A stretch of DNA of 64,000 nt from Bactrocera neohumeralis (lineage: Eukaryota > Arthropoda > Insecta > Diptera > Tephritidae), in the NCBI RefSeq assembly GCF_024586455.1, contig NW_026089624.1, positions 2,633,341 to 2,697,340 of the forward strand, in the 5' to 3' direction. Both the position numbers and the translations under genes were made by a program. The notes beneath the pieces are model-generated. The model was not told where the DNA came from. It saw only the letters and a program-made list of their open reading frames with translations, and searched no databases. Of the stretch, positions 20,905 to 31,887 are shown piece after piece; the stretch's first letter is position 1; every line of letters begins with the position of its first letter.

Positions 20905-22661
20905 ATGCATTGCAGTAGCTAGGTAACCAAGGGCCCTGAGACAAATTAAAAAATGGGGCCCCACTGCTATGTAAACTGATTAGGTTTTATTAAATATAAA
21001 TATGAAATACACAAATACTTTAAAATGCTAAGCGATTTTAAGTTCTTTTTTGTTCACTACAAGGCAGGTGAAAACATATTAAACAGTAACAACATAAATT
21101 ACAATTAATGCTTGGTGTATGCTTGGCTAAAAAAACGAAATAGAGAAAATTCAATGGTATACGAGTACCAATTGACTAAATAACAATTATATTCAAAAAT
21201 TTTTCCTAACTTTGGTTTTTGCAAAAGTATCAATGATTTTTTATTATTTTTAATATGCTAAATGACCTTACAACTCCTGCAGAAGTGACAGGAATTGTAA
21301 AGAATAATACTGTAAGTGCTGTAAAAACTTCCATTAGGTCGCATTCTAGCACTCCATATTTGCTCCTTATTTTCTTACATAATTAGTGAACTGTCCGTGC
21401 TTGAGTTAGTTGAGGTAAAACTAGATGGTAAATAATAATAAATTGAAGTGAAAACCTAGGGCCTATTATATCTGAGTATTTTCTTTGGAATTTGTCGCAC
21501 TTTTGCAATAAAGTTGCTTCAACAACATGTAATAAAAATGTTGGTGTTAGAAAATCGAGATATTACTGTGTCTAGTCAATTAATGAAAACTCCATTTGAC
21601 AATTTTTTTCTCTGTTTGGAAATCGCTGATGAGCAGGTAATTCATCAAAATGTTTATTTTTTAAACTTTTCTTTACCTAAATTCTTAAAAATGGGTATCA
21701 ATATCATATTTCCCTTCAGTTTCACTGGTTCGCTTTTAAAAAATTCGAAACTATTTCCATAAATTTTCAACATTGCTTTGGTCTCTGCTGAAACTTTACT
21801 CGCCTCGCCCAAATTAATCCCGTATTTTTGTACAGTTTTGGAAGCATAATTGATGTTGTTCAATACATTGCACGAATTCGCAAAGCAATATGAACTCGAA
21901 ATTTAGCATTTTTGTTTTAATATTCTCTTCTTCACTACTCTCATCTTTATTAGGACTCTTTAGAACTATTTCTGATAATGTTTTGATAATATGAAAATAA
22001 CGAAGTTTTATTGCAAATATCGTATCGACCCTACTGGGCTATCTACTCGGATTTAATAAATTAATAATTATTATTATTGCTTTTGGGTATATCCAAAACT
22101 TGCCGCAAAATATGATCATATCGACAAGCTCTACAAAGGACAGAAAATTTCCGTGGTATTCTTCCAGACCTAAGTCTTCTTGATGTCCTCTCAAAGCAAA
22201 GAGCTCGCTGGGGTAAGTATGATATCGAATAATCTTTGAAAAACGATGTTCCAAAATGATGCTTCTTTGGGAATTTCATTTTCAAGTTCCTTGTCGATAG
22301 TATTAGTATCGTTTATTTTTCAAAACTCATACACATCAAATGTTTCCTAATGGCCACTCGAACCTCTCTTTAATTTTTCTGATAAATGCTTCCAATCTCG
22401 AATTTCCGTTCACCAAACATTATTCCTTTGTGAAGCAATTAACCAGCAGGGTTAATAACAGTGCAGGTTAGAATAAAACAACCAAAAACGATTAACTGGC
22501 TCATATTCAGAACACGAAACGCAGTACGATTTTGAAAACACCTATTGTTCTGGTTGATTCCTGTTGGAAAAAGTCCTGAAAGCTGTTTAGGCCTCATATC
22601 AAAAATTTACGTTTTTCGTTATCACTTAATATTTTCTTCGTGAAGTTTCCCTAGTCATATA
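20905..22661 (-). mobile_element. hAT-like element remnant (ZMYM1-like lineage)
   Basis: The left edge CAGTAGCTAGGTAACC... GGGCCC resembles hAT terminal repeats. The minus strand carries a decayed transposase. No matching right terminal repeat was found before the Tc1-like element at 22662. Confidence 0.5.
21514..22330 (-). pseudogene. hAT-type transposase, DUF4371/ZMYM1-like, decayed
   Basis: The best block is LFALRGHQEDLGLEEYHGNF followed by LSFVELVDMI at about 22120-22210. This fits the (P/L)RGH..........GNFLELLEL signature of DUF4371 domains found in hAT transposases and ZMYM1-like proteins. Other stretches (KVSAETKAMLKIYGNSFEFF, 21690-21790) are open but not diagnostic. Many stops are present, and no catalytic triad was identified. 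Confidence 0.5.
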
Positions 22662-24237
22662 CAGTATGTATGTCAAGAAACTCTTTACACACTGGAAAAA
22701 AACATATTTTTTGACTTTGCATGCAAAACTAACGCCTTTAGTTTTTTTCAATATATTTTTAATGCACAACTATTATTTAGCAAATTTTAAATTAGTATAC
22801 GCAAAAATAAAAACAACAACAAAATATGAGTTTACACATTTTTGACACTGTCAAGAAACTCTTTACACACTTTAGTTTTCGATTCTGTTTTGTTCTATTT
22901 GAAGAAAAAACGGTACTTTACCGTTATCTATGCTTCTGCACTATGCGCTATGTTTGCATTCCTTTTCATTTAATTGCGAAATCTTTCTGCACACGTGTCA
23001 GAAAGCTAATTTTAAAATTATTTAACATGCCTGGAGCTAGATTGACTTTTGACGTTACCCAATTGATTTATTATAATCACGAAATTGGAAAATCTGTAGC
23101 TGAGCTTGTGGAGATGTTTCGTGTATCGCGAAAAAAATTTATAATGTTTTAAATCGAGCTCAAAATGAAGACTGGATTGGAAGCAAAGTAAGGAAGTGGT
23201 CGAAAGAAGAAGATTGACAAGCGGGCAGACCGCCTTATCATGCGTAAGGTCCGTCAAAACCCCCAAATTTCGACCAGAACACCTGCCAAGGAGTTGGAAG
23301 AAGAGTGTGGCACGCTCGTTTCACATGAAACCGTCCGCCAACTAATTCGACGAAACAAATACTCTTCAAGGGTTGCGCGTAAGAAGCAACTCGAAAGTAA
23401 ATGTTGAAAAGCGCTTAACTTTTGCTGTCAACTTTAGCATCAAGCCGGACAACTATTGGGATGACGCCATATTCTGTGATGAAACCAAAATAATGCTGTA
23501 CTACAATGATGGATCAACTAGAATGTGGCGCAAGCCGTTAACGGCTTTAGATCAGCGCAACATCATTCCGACAGTAAAATTCGGCAAATTGTCGGTGATG
23601 GTTTGGGGATGCATTAGCAGCGTTCATTGAAAACACAATGAATGCTGAGCAATATCTCTCCATTCTCAAAACAAATTTGAGGCAAAGTGCGGACAAATTT
23701 GGATTTATTGTCGATAATAAGCCAAAATTTAAAATTTATCAGGACAATGACCCCAAACATAAGGAGCTCACTGTGCGCACATGGCTCCTTTATAATTGCC
23801 AAAAGGTCATAGATACACCTCCTCAGAGCCCCAACATGAAACCCATTGAAAATTTGTGGGCTTATCTGAAGAAAAAAGTGGCAAAAAGGTAGCCCAAAAA
23901 CCGCGCCGCCTTAAAAGCAGCAGTACTGGAAGAGTGGCATAAAATTCCGTTGGAATATGACCTACAAAAGCTAGTCAGTTCCATGAAAAATCGCACTAAG
24001 CTCGTAGATGAAGCTAAGGGGGGTCATACTAAATATTAAAATTAGTTTAAGATAGTATAAATTGTTAGATATATTCATTAAACTGTAGCTTAAGTACTTT
24101 GTGTAAAGAGTTTCTTGACAATGTCAAACATGTGTAAACTCATATTTTGTTGCTTTAAAATTTTCACTCTCGTTGTATTGTTTTTATTTTTGAACATACT
24201 AATTTAAAATTTGCTAAATAATATCAAACTTTGACAG
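22662..24237 (+). mobile_element. Tc1-like element with IR/DR ends (right end truncated)
   Basis: The left end follows TA (22660-22661) with CAGTATGTATG. GTCAAGAAACTCTTTACACAC occurs at about 22672-22692 and again near 22850, giving two direct repeats in the left terminus. The inverted form GTGTAAAGAGTTTCTTGAC is at about 24100-24119 on the right, followed by sequence that is the inverse of 22760-22840. The outer right repeat is missing, so the right end stops near 24237. Confidence 0.8.
23028..24039 (+). pseudogene. Tc1-like transposase, inactivated
   Basis: It begins MPGARLTFDVTQLIYYNHEI and GKSVAELVEMFRVSRK (helix-turn-helix). The catalytic region is readable: YWDDAIFCDETKIMLYYNDG (first Asp), YQDNDPKHKEL (second Asp) and PPQSPNMKPIENLWAYLKKK (Glu). 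The end is GGHTKY and a stop at 24037-24039. At least three stops or frameshifts (near 23150, 23405 and 23630) and a TAG at 23890 inactivate it, though the catalytic residues remain. Confidence 0.85.
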
Positions 24238-24517
24238 TTGACTGCATCTGTTAGGTTTTGAGGTTTTGCAATTGGAATGAGTAGAGCGGCCAGATTGAAA
24301 TTATACCAAAAATATATGTGAACGGAAGGATTTGTTGCCGCAAGATCGCTAATAAAAAATGTAAAACAATGAAAATCAAAGAAAATGCGAAATATTTATA
24401 TGTATATTTCTTGAAAGGTTTTGCAATGTGATGCATAGTAGAATTAATTTTCAATCAAAAATTATTAAAAACATTTATTAATTGAGAGCTAACAGACTTA
24501 ATTCACTTTATTATTAA
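24238..24517. other. no gene seen
   Basis: AT-rich sequence lies between the truncated Tc1-like element and the hairpin element. No motif was recognised. Confidence 0.5.
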
Positions 24518-25002
24518 GTATTAAAAGTTCAAAAGTCAGTTATTTTGATATACCATAAGTCATAAAAAAAGATTTAAATAGTTTCGCTGTATATTAAAGG
24601 TACATTATTTTGCCCGATCTGGCCATAATGGAAAATGTTATAAAAAACGCTAGTTTTGAGCCGCTCTCACACTGGAATACGTTGGGCATCCCATAATCCC
24701 TGACATTGTATCTTTGACATGAAAGCAAACAACGTTAGCTTCGTCACTGGTTGTCCGTGTCAACCAGGGATAATGGGATGCCCAACTTCTTCCAGTGTGA
24801 GAGTGCCTCAAAATAAGCGTTTTTTATAACATTTTTCATTGTGGCCACATCGAACAAAATAAGAATTTTTGGGCATTTAAATTAAAACACCCAACATTTA
24901 TTACGATTGCAAATTATTATATATTGGACTTTTAATATATGGCGAAACTACTTAAATCCTTTTTATGATTTTATGATATATTAAAACAACTTTTAATGAC
25001 CC
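24518..25002. repeat. long inverted-repeat (hairpin) MITE
   Basis: The arm 24518-24708 is repeated in inverse at about 24756-25002, with a loop of about 47 bases. Shared pieces include TTATAAAAAACGCT, CTCTCACACTGGAA, GTTGGGCATCCCAT and GGATTTAA(A/G)TAGTTTCGC. Arms of some 190-240 bases would fold into one hairpin. It has no ORF, and target duplication was not resolved. Confidence 0.75.
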
Positions 25003-25430
25003 AATCAAATAAATACATAAGCATGTGTGTGGAATCAACGTGAAATAAGTGTATTTGTACTTAAATAAATATGTATGTATATATTTATTTGCTTTGTTAT
25101 CACATATACATATTCCGATCAAATAAACGAATCTGTAAGCGTAGATTGCTTAACATTGGAATTATCATTACTTTTCTAATTTAACACAAAAAACTCTCAA
25201 TTCTGCTATTTTCGAGTCCCCTGATGCAAAACTTTGGTCCAACACGCTTATGATTTTCTGTGGTGAAACTCGCTCATCTCGGACGAGTAAAAAGTTACGT
25301 TCTCTAAATCGTGAACCGTTTCTATTATATACGATGTCTGTGTAAATGAAAATGTCGCCACATACATTGTGACAAAAAAGTACCTGGAAATTGTAAATAA
25401 AACGTAAATTATTTAATTCTGCATCAATAT
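25003..25430. other. no gene seen
   Basis: The sequence is AT rich. GTGACAAAAAAGTACCTGG at 25369-25387 may be the terminal repeat of the mariner remnant that follows. Confidence 0.4.
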
Positions 25431-25763
25431 TTATTTTGTGGCTTTCAAACTAATCCCCACCAGATGTAGTTCACCTAAGCCAACGATTTTTCCAGTCTTC
25501 GAAACACTTTTCAAATGAACTTGATGACCTTCAGCAACTTCAGAATTTTGTTTCACTTCTTCGATGAACTGAAAACGGGGTCCACGGATCGGAGATTTCA
25601 GTTTAGGGAACAAAACAACAAACGTACTATTTTTGAAAAAAATCGGCTTTATCGGGATGAGTTGGGCAAGAACGCGTTTCATACCCAAAATATTCTCCAA
25701 AATCATTCGAACAGACTCGCGAGGGATGGTATTCATTGCGTTTTTGGATTTAATTTCGCTCAC
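25431..25763 (-). pseudogene. mariner-like transposase with the catalytic middle deleted
   Basis: The minus-strand frame (110 codons) joins an N-terminal block, NTIPRESVRMILENILGMKR, to a C-terminal block, LKSPIRGPRFQFIEEVKQNS. In mariner transposases these lie more than 150 residues apart, on either side of the DD..D core, so the frame is an internal deletion product. Confidence 0.6.
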
Positions 25764-25880
25764 AACGTACTCTTTTTGAAAAAAATCGGCTTTATCGGGA
25801 TGAGCAGGGAAGCATGCGTTTCATACCCAAAATATTTCTCAAAGTCATTCGATGCTCTCTTGTCATCTCTCTAACGCTTG
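25618..25880. repeat. ~145-base tandem duplication in mariner remnant
   Basis: TTTTTGAAAAAAATCGGCTT and TATCGGGATGAG...CGTTTCATACCCAAAATATT occur at 25630 and again at 25776, followed by diverging tails. Confidence 0.7.
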
Positions 25881-26044
25881 CCTTTTCTTCACTTTTTTTA
25901 ATATTTTCATCAATTGAAGAGGGTCGAAGGGAGGGAGGAACGAAGATCGCTTATGTTTTTGAATCACCGGTACAATGTATAAGTTAAGATAAACAAGGCA
26001 AATATAATGTTTACCACACTGGTTAACGAACTTAAGTAACCAAG

Positions 26045-26144
26045 NNNNNNNNNNNNNNNNNNNNNNNNNNNNNNNNNNNNNNNNNNNNNNNNNNNNNNNN
26101 NNNNNNNNNNNNNNNNNNNNNNNNNNNNNNNNNNNNNNNNNNNN
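26045..26144. other. assembly gap (100 N)
   Basis: Exactly 100 undetermined bases form a scaffold join of arbitrary size. Order and distance across it are not proven. About 164 bases to its left (25881-26044) hold no recognisable feature. Confidence 0.99.
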
Positions 26145-26838
26145 TGAAGACGACGCCGTGAACTATCCAGTGGAATTTCTAAATTCTTTGGAGAGGCTTG
26201 GTATGCCACCGCATCATTTGCGTCTCAAAGTTGGATCTGTCGTTATTATGTTCCGCAATCTGCGCTATCAAATACAAGGAGAGAATGCTTGATTCTACGA
26301 ATTCCTTAGAGTTCTAACGATTTGCCATTTCAATTTAAACGTATTCCGTTTCGAGTGAAAATTGCATTCGAGATGGCAATCAACAGGACACAAGGATAGT
26401 CGCATGGTGTGTGGCATAAATTTGGAAATGCTATGTTTTTCACACGGTTAGATATACGTGGCGTGCTCACGAGTTGGAAAACCATCTTTTCTGTACATCG
26501 GAACAAAAACCAAAAAATGTTGTCAAAATACTTAATTTCACGCAGGACAACGGCTGCGGGGTCAAAGAGCACTTCAATGAAACGGATAATTTGCGGACAC
26601 GTTTAACGCTTCGATTCAGTATTTACTTTGGATTCACTTTCATTTACTTAGAGAACTTCAACCAAATAACACCTAATTTTTGTAAACGAAATGAATTCAT
26701 TACTGTTGTGAAATGAAATGTAATTTTTCTTTTTAAAATATAAAACAAAATTTTTTTTTTTATGTTTTAATCACCAAACGAAATGTTACATGAAACGAAG
26801 CAATTTGGTGGCGAAACGGAGTTCGCCGGGTCTTCTAG
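26145..26838 (+). mobile_element. Helitron copy A2, 3' part with intact terminus
   Basis: It is near-identical in inverse to 8522-9125. Residues YPVEFLNSLERLGMPPHHLR and KIAFEMAINRTQG mark the helicase C-terminus. The element ends with a hairpin GGCGAA...TTCGCC (26810-26815 / 26822-26827), then seven bases and CTAG (26835-26838), followed by T, the standard Helitron 3' end. The 5' part is lost in the gap. Confidence 0.85.
26810..26838 (+). terminator. Helitron A 3' terminal hairpin and CTAG end
   Basis: A 6-base-pair stem with a 6-base loop (ACGGAG) precedes GGGTCTTCTAG. Helitrons end in CTRR with such a hairpin about 10 bases upstream, and insert between A and T. Confidence 0.85.
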
Positions 26839-26907
26839 TATATATATATAAAAAGAGAAATAACGGTTTTTTTTTAAGTGGACAACATAATTTTATAATA
26901 TTCAAAA

Positions 26908-27828
26908 ATGGCGGTTAGTAATTTTACTACAAAGGACATGGCGCAGCTAATAGCGACTCAAACGAAAAACTTAAGAGCTGAAATAGCTCAGCTAAATAAA
27001 CATAACAATTGCTACAACTCACAAAATACGAAACACAGACAATAAATTCTGAATTATAATAAATTCTGAATTATAATAAATGCAATAAAAATGTAGAAAT
27101 TGTGAAAGCTGCGTAAAATTCAATGAGTCTCTATATAGAAGGGGGTAGAAGATATTTTAGAGCCCTAGCAATACTGAGAAACAAAATTGTTGGCAATGCT
27201 AACGACATTTTGACAAACTATGGCCCAGTTTTTAATCTAGAGACCATATTTTCGAGATGTGTATGCGGATAGTAGGCCAATACACGTAACTGGCCAAGAA
27301 ATGAGCATATTTAGACAAGGATCGCAATCCTTAATAGATTATCACAGTGATGTCAATAAGAAATTGAAATTGCTAATTAATAAAACAATAATGACGCGCG
27401 GAACAAACTCCGAAATAACAAAGCAATTAAATATTAAAAATCGGGAAACCGCGCTTAGAAAATTATCCTTTAAACCAAATACTTTTTACTTTAACGCCTA
27501 CCGATTTGCCTAATGCTCTTGCTACAGCGTAAGAACTTCAGTCAAACCAAATGAGATCACAATTCGCGTTACATTTCTCTAAAAGAATCAAGAAATTGAT
27601 TCTCGAAAACAATAATTTAAAAAAAACTTTCAAAATAATTTGAGGTATCCACAATGGAATACTAATATGAACCAAAAATATGCCGATCGTTCAGAACCAA
27701 TAGACGTGGATCAATCAATTCAAATAACAAATAACTCCAGGCTTATACAAACAAACCACGCACAGGCTAGGAGTAACAGATACATTTGGCAAACCAATTA
27801 TCAACAATATACCAAAGAGGCAAAATGA
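26908..27828 (+). pseudogene. gag: gypsy-3 gag remnant
   Basis: It starts MAVSNFTTKDMAQLIATQTK, stops after about 45 codons, then recurs in several frames (VGNANDILTNYGPVFNLETI near 27190). The C-terminal piece 27640-27828 has SEPIDVDQSIQITNNSR, the counterpart of the PMEVDQS motif in gypsy-1 Gag. Confidence 0.7.
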
Positions 27829-27915
27829 AAGTACACAAGTAAGCACACAGGCTCAACCAAAAATTCAAAGAATTAATAACATTGATGAAAATCATTTTTT
27901 ACGGTAAACTCTGAT

Positions 27916-28164
27916 TTGCTCTATATTATAAGGACAGATATGAAAATCGGGCAAGTCATTAGAATTTTAATAGATACGGGGCCAACCAGTTCATATATAC
28001 GAACTGGAATTTATAGTAACAAAAACACCTTAGTAATTAAGAAGAGGGTAAGAACCATTAATAGTTCGACCATCATAAAATATTTTCATTATATAAATCT
28101 ATTAATATATTGTGGAACGAAAATGTTCTACAACGCCAGGCGAAGTTCTTACCGGCTAAATTGA
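27916..28164 (+). pseudogene. pol: gypsy-3 protease remnant
   Basis: IRILIDTGPTSSYIRTG carries an aspartic-protease DTG. The frame is open for 82 codons but then loses similarity. Confidence 0.6.
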
Positions 28165-28222
28165 CGAAAAAAAGAATGGTGAACAACCAAATAAGAATAT
28201 AAAAACACCAAATTTAAACTAC

Positions 28223-28735
28223 TTGGGAAAAGAAAATCCTAAGACGCCAGTCGAAGATAATACCGACAATAAAATAAAAAATATACTCCAAAAAAAGAAT
28301 ATTACGAATGAAAACAGTTTCGAAGAATTTGCAGAAAAATATAAAAACAATAGTAACATTAAAAATATTAACATCCCAGTGCTTAAAGAGGATGCCATCA
28401 ATATGATAAATAAAACCCATGAAAACATAAACGTAGATTTACCATTCAGAACAGATATCAAAGCAGAAATAAGAAGCGAAGATAAAAAACCTATATGGTT
28501 ACAACAATATCCATATTCATTATCCGCGAATAATTTTGTCAATCAGGAAATCCAAAGTTTATTGGAAAAAGGAATTATAAGGCATAGCAAAAGCCCGTAT
28601 AATTCTCCAACAGTTGTTCCGAAAAAAACAATAACGGATAGGTATCCAATGCCTAATCCAGAGGTTATACTCTCTAATTTGGAAAAATCTTAATATTTTT
28701 CCACAACATACCTTGAGTCTGGATTTCATCAAATG
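28223..28735 (+). pseudogene. pol: gypsy-3 reverse transcriptase, N-terminal part
   Basis: The frame reads EDKKPIWLQQYPYSL, VNQEIQSLLEKGIIRHSKSP and YNSPTVVPKK, then DRYPMPNPEVILSNLEKS and a stop, then GFHQM. Several dozen residues around VDYRKLN are deleted. Similarity ends exactly where CACTG of the next element starts, before the YxDD site. Confidence 0.75.
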
Positions 28736-30761
28736 CACTGGTGAACAAATTTGTAATTTTTTTTTGTCACATGAAAATTTATATCAAATTTTGAATATAC
28801 TAAGGCCACCAAATAGTAATATATCAATGAAAAAAAATGTACACATTATGTTTTCTTGTGACATCAAAATATATATTTTCGTAAAAAGTACAAAATTCAG
28901 CCACACTTACAGAATTATTTCCTAATATCTAACAGATACCTATGATTTTCTTGAACATTTGGCATCCGGTAGGTCCCTTTTAAGTTTCCAACAATAGTCT
29001 GCTAGCATTCCTGGACTCCTGTTCCCTTGATAACGCTTCTCCATTAAGGAAATGTCTTGATGGAACCTCTCACCTTGTTCGTCACTCACAGCACCAAAAT
29101 TTGCCGGAAAGAAATCCAGATGAGAGTCCAGCATATGTATTTTCAAGGACATATTACACCCCAAAGCTTTAAATGATATCATATGTTCATTTATTAAATC
29201 TTTGTAATTTTGCGCACCATTCACAAAACATTTCCAGGCGAGTTTTTCCTCATCATTCAGTTTTTCTTCAAAGCTCTTATCTTTCATCTATTGTCGTATT
29301 TGTAAGCCAACAAATCACCCCTCTTTGATGTTTGCCTCGCTGAGTTTAGGGAATTTCTCTTTTAGATATAAAAATCCTTCTCCATCTTTAGGCATAGCTT
29401 TTACAAATTTTTTTATTTATTTTTGTTTTTATTTATGTGCAACGGTGGTAAAAGTATGTCATCAGGGTTCACTAGAGGATCTTTTTTATGGCCTGGAGTT
29501 AGTGATTCACGCTTGGGCCACACTTTCTTTGTAAAGAGACTTTTTCTGTCTCTACTGTCCCATTCACAAATAAAACAGCAAAATTTTGTATAACCAAGCT
29601 GTAGTCCAAGGAAAAGTGCAATGACTTTAAAATCACCACAAATTTTCCAAGCGTGTTTACTGTATTCAATTTTTTCAAGTATAAATCTCATATTTTCGTA
29701 AGTCTCTTTCATATTAGAACCATGAGCAATCGACGCTGAAGGAAGTTTGTTTCCGTTATTCAGTAACACTTTTTTTTAAACTAGTTTTTGAAGAGTCAAT
29801 AAACAGTCGCCAGTGACTTGGATCATATTCGAAATTTAATAAATGCATCACAACTGGAACGTTATTACAATAGACTAAATCATATCCTTCAGAAAAGTAA
29901 GGTTTTATTTCATCGCCACGACTTCGAAAATACCACCTACCTTTGTACCACGAGAAAGTAAATTCCAGTCGTTTAGATGTAAATCACGTACTAAATCGTT
30001 TAAATCACGTTGTGTCAATAAGTGCGGTTCTTTTGAAGTTGGCGATTCATAACTTGAGTCACTGTCTTCAGATACCTTATTATGCTGACTGAGAACAAAT
30101 TCCGGACTAGAATTCTCACGTTTTGACCGATTTGGATGCATTGGCACAGGCAGTTCAGCACTACGTAGGATGGGTCTTTTGGCCGAAGAGAAGTTTGGAT
30201 ACTGTGTTTGGATTTGGTAGTAATAACTTTTGTTTGAGTAAAACAAAAATAACAATCACTTGCATGATCCTTTGGTTCCGTCCAAATTATTGGTATAGCA
30301 AATGACAAATGTCTAGGTTCTTGTTTAGCCCAACCTAAAAGGAACCTCACACACGTTACACAACATTTATGTGGAACCCAGGATTTGTCTTGATTCCTTA
30401 CAGGAAAACCTAAATAGTCTAAATTGCACTGTTCAATTAGTGATGTGAAATTTCGAAGCTGAGATGTAAAAGTTAATTCTCCACACACATAACAAAAATT
30501 GTCCGGGTTGTTCAAACACTTTCGTGGCATATTTACGATCTAACTAATGTAAATAAAATGTAATTTAGCAAACACAATAGTTACACAGTCGACTAAATGC
30601 AGTTATGTAAGCAAAGAAACGCATATGAGGTCAGAAATGAATATGTAACAAGAAAACTGGATGTGATAGAAACAAAACTGTTATATATTTTTAATGAGGG
30701 TACACCAACATACACGAAAATTATAACAAAGTTCATGTGACAAAAACAGTGTTTACCAGTG
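28736..30761 (-). mobile_element. DNA transposon with CACTG termini (possibly CACTA/CMC-like)
   Basis: The left end reads CACTGGTGAACA, then TTTTTGTCACATGAA. The right end, read inversely, is CACTGGTAAACA, then TTTTTGTCACATGAA, so the imperfect terminal inverted repeats have two matching blocks. The 2.03-kb interval holds one broken minus-strand gene. CACT- ends are typical of the CACTA/Mirage/Chapaev group, but no clear target duplication was found (ATG on the left, TTA on the right). Confidence 0.6.
28940..30530 (-). pseudogene. Cys-rich multi-domain protein of the CACTG transposon (putative transposase), broken
   Basis: The minus strand begins MPRKCLNNPDNFCYVCGELT. A metal-binding-like set follows: CYVCG, then WVPHKCCVTCVRFLLGW and CYFCFTQ. 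After a Ser-rich linker come GYDLVYCNNVPVVMHLLNFE and YDPSHWRLFIDSSKTS, then KICGDFKVIALFLGLQLGYT with KFCCFICEWDSRDR, and finally HMLDSHLDFFPANFGAVSDE with GERFHQDISLMEKRYQG. I recall this as a recurrent unnamed protein family in arthropod genomes but know no assigned function. Frame breaks near 30200, 29930 and 29760, plus others near 29290-29420, inactivate it. The conserved Asp/His/Glu residues might be a nuclease core (inference). Confidence 0.6.
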
Positions 30762-31182
30762 TTATTAGATTAATGAAGCAAATAAAGTAATAAATATTGT
30801 ACGGTGCTATAATAGTTTCCGGAACATATATTGTAAATAATCATACAATAGACGGTGTATATTTGATAACTTTTGAAAATAATTTATTAATTGATGATAC
30901 AAAATATGAAAATCCCACTGGCAATTTTTTTAAATATCTAAAACAAGGAAAATTTAAGCTATTTTTTTGTAAAAGAATATATTTAAATAACATATAATGA
31001 TGTAAGATGGGAAAAGTTTGACATGTTAACCCCAATAAAGCAAGAAATAAGAAGAAATCCTGTTTGGTGCACATTTAGTACTTTATTACTGATAATCATA
31101 TTAGTTTATTTTATTAGCAATGTAATAACATGTATTATAGTAAATAATAAAATTAAAAATTCAAAGGAAAAAGGGGAAATCT
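30762..31182 (+). pseudogene. env: gypsy-3 env, C-terminal remnant
   Basis: VSGTYIVNNHTIDGVYLITF, with Asn-linked sites, resembles the stem region of errantivirus Env. In another frame, TLLLIIILVYFISNVITCII is the membrane anchor, and the Lys-rich tail ends at a stop at 31180-31182. The N-terminal two thirds are absent. Confidence 0.65.
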
Positions 31183-31250
31183 AAACAAAACTATCAACAT
31201 AAATTAATAACTTACAGAATATATATTCGAAGACGGGAGGCTTCAATTTA

Positions 31251-31570
31251 GAGGTGGGGGAGCTAACAGTACTTTTGTATAAAATAAACAAGATCTATGT
31301 AATTTCTTTATTAAATGAATGTGTCAAATATGTCATTGACACATCGCCAATTATAAAGCGGCCATCAACCATAACTTATAGCACGCTTTAAGTAGAATTA
31401 GACAGCACATCATCTAACAAGTAAAATCTGCACTTCCTAGAATGTTAGATGAAAATTTTTATCTAGGCTTGAGAAAGCAATAATTATTTAAAAGAATGTG
31501 AAATAAAGATATTTCAGTTTAGTACGTTAACCAAACTCACTAGATTCACATCTTTCGCTATCTTTTTAAA
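31251..31570 (+). repeat. gypsy-3 PPT and 3' LTR (right edge uncertain)
   Basis: GAGGTGGGGG (31251-31260) is the PPT, and the LTR starts AGCTAACAGT. An AATAAAG lies near 31502. No second LTR remains to define the end. The following A-rich 300 bases (31571-31887) resemble an LTR-element leader more than an LTR but hold no recognised PBS. Confidence 0.5.
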
Positions 31571-31887
31571 CACCACCACGCGGACCATAAAAGTTTAAAA
31601 AATTTAAAAAACGCATTAAGCGTTCAAGTAACGGCATATTAATTACAAGAGAAACAGAAACCACGCAACGTCATGATTTAGAAGGCAAACTAAACAAAGT
31701 GCAACAAAATCAAATGTAAAACGGCGAGCGATCCCAAAATACAACAGCGTAGTCAGCATAAAAATCAGATCACAAAGGAAAAACTAAAAGTGCAAACAAA
31801 GCGATTAAGCTATTCAATCAAACTAAATCTATAGTTTGACTAAAGAAATATAATAAAAAAAAAAAACAAAAATAAATATAATTTCAA

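Larger units (their letters stand above)
26839..31570 (+). mobile_element. gypsy-3: decayed gypsy/errantivirus-type element
   Basis: Remnants of gag (26908), protease, RT N-half, env C-terminus, PPT and 3' LTR lie in order on the plus strand. The 5' LTR and leader were lost at the Helitron A2 boundary. RNase H, integrase and most of env are missing where the CACTG-ended transposon lies. The right LTR edge is uncertain. Confidence 0.7.

Noticed and set aside
22039..22285. Two overlapping minus-strand frames as separate genes
   Set aside because: Only one frame carries the RGHQEDLGLEEYHGNF block of the hAT remnant; the other is its shifted shadow.
25964..26209. Frame spanning the N run
   Set aside because: Its middle is the assembly gap, so continuity is not real; only the right part is Helitron sequence.
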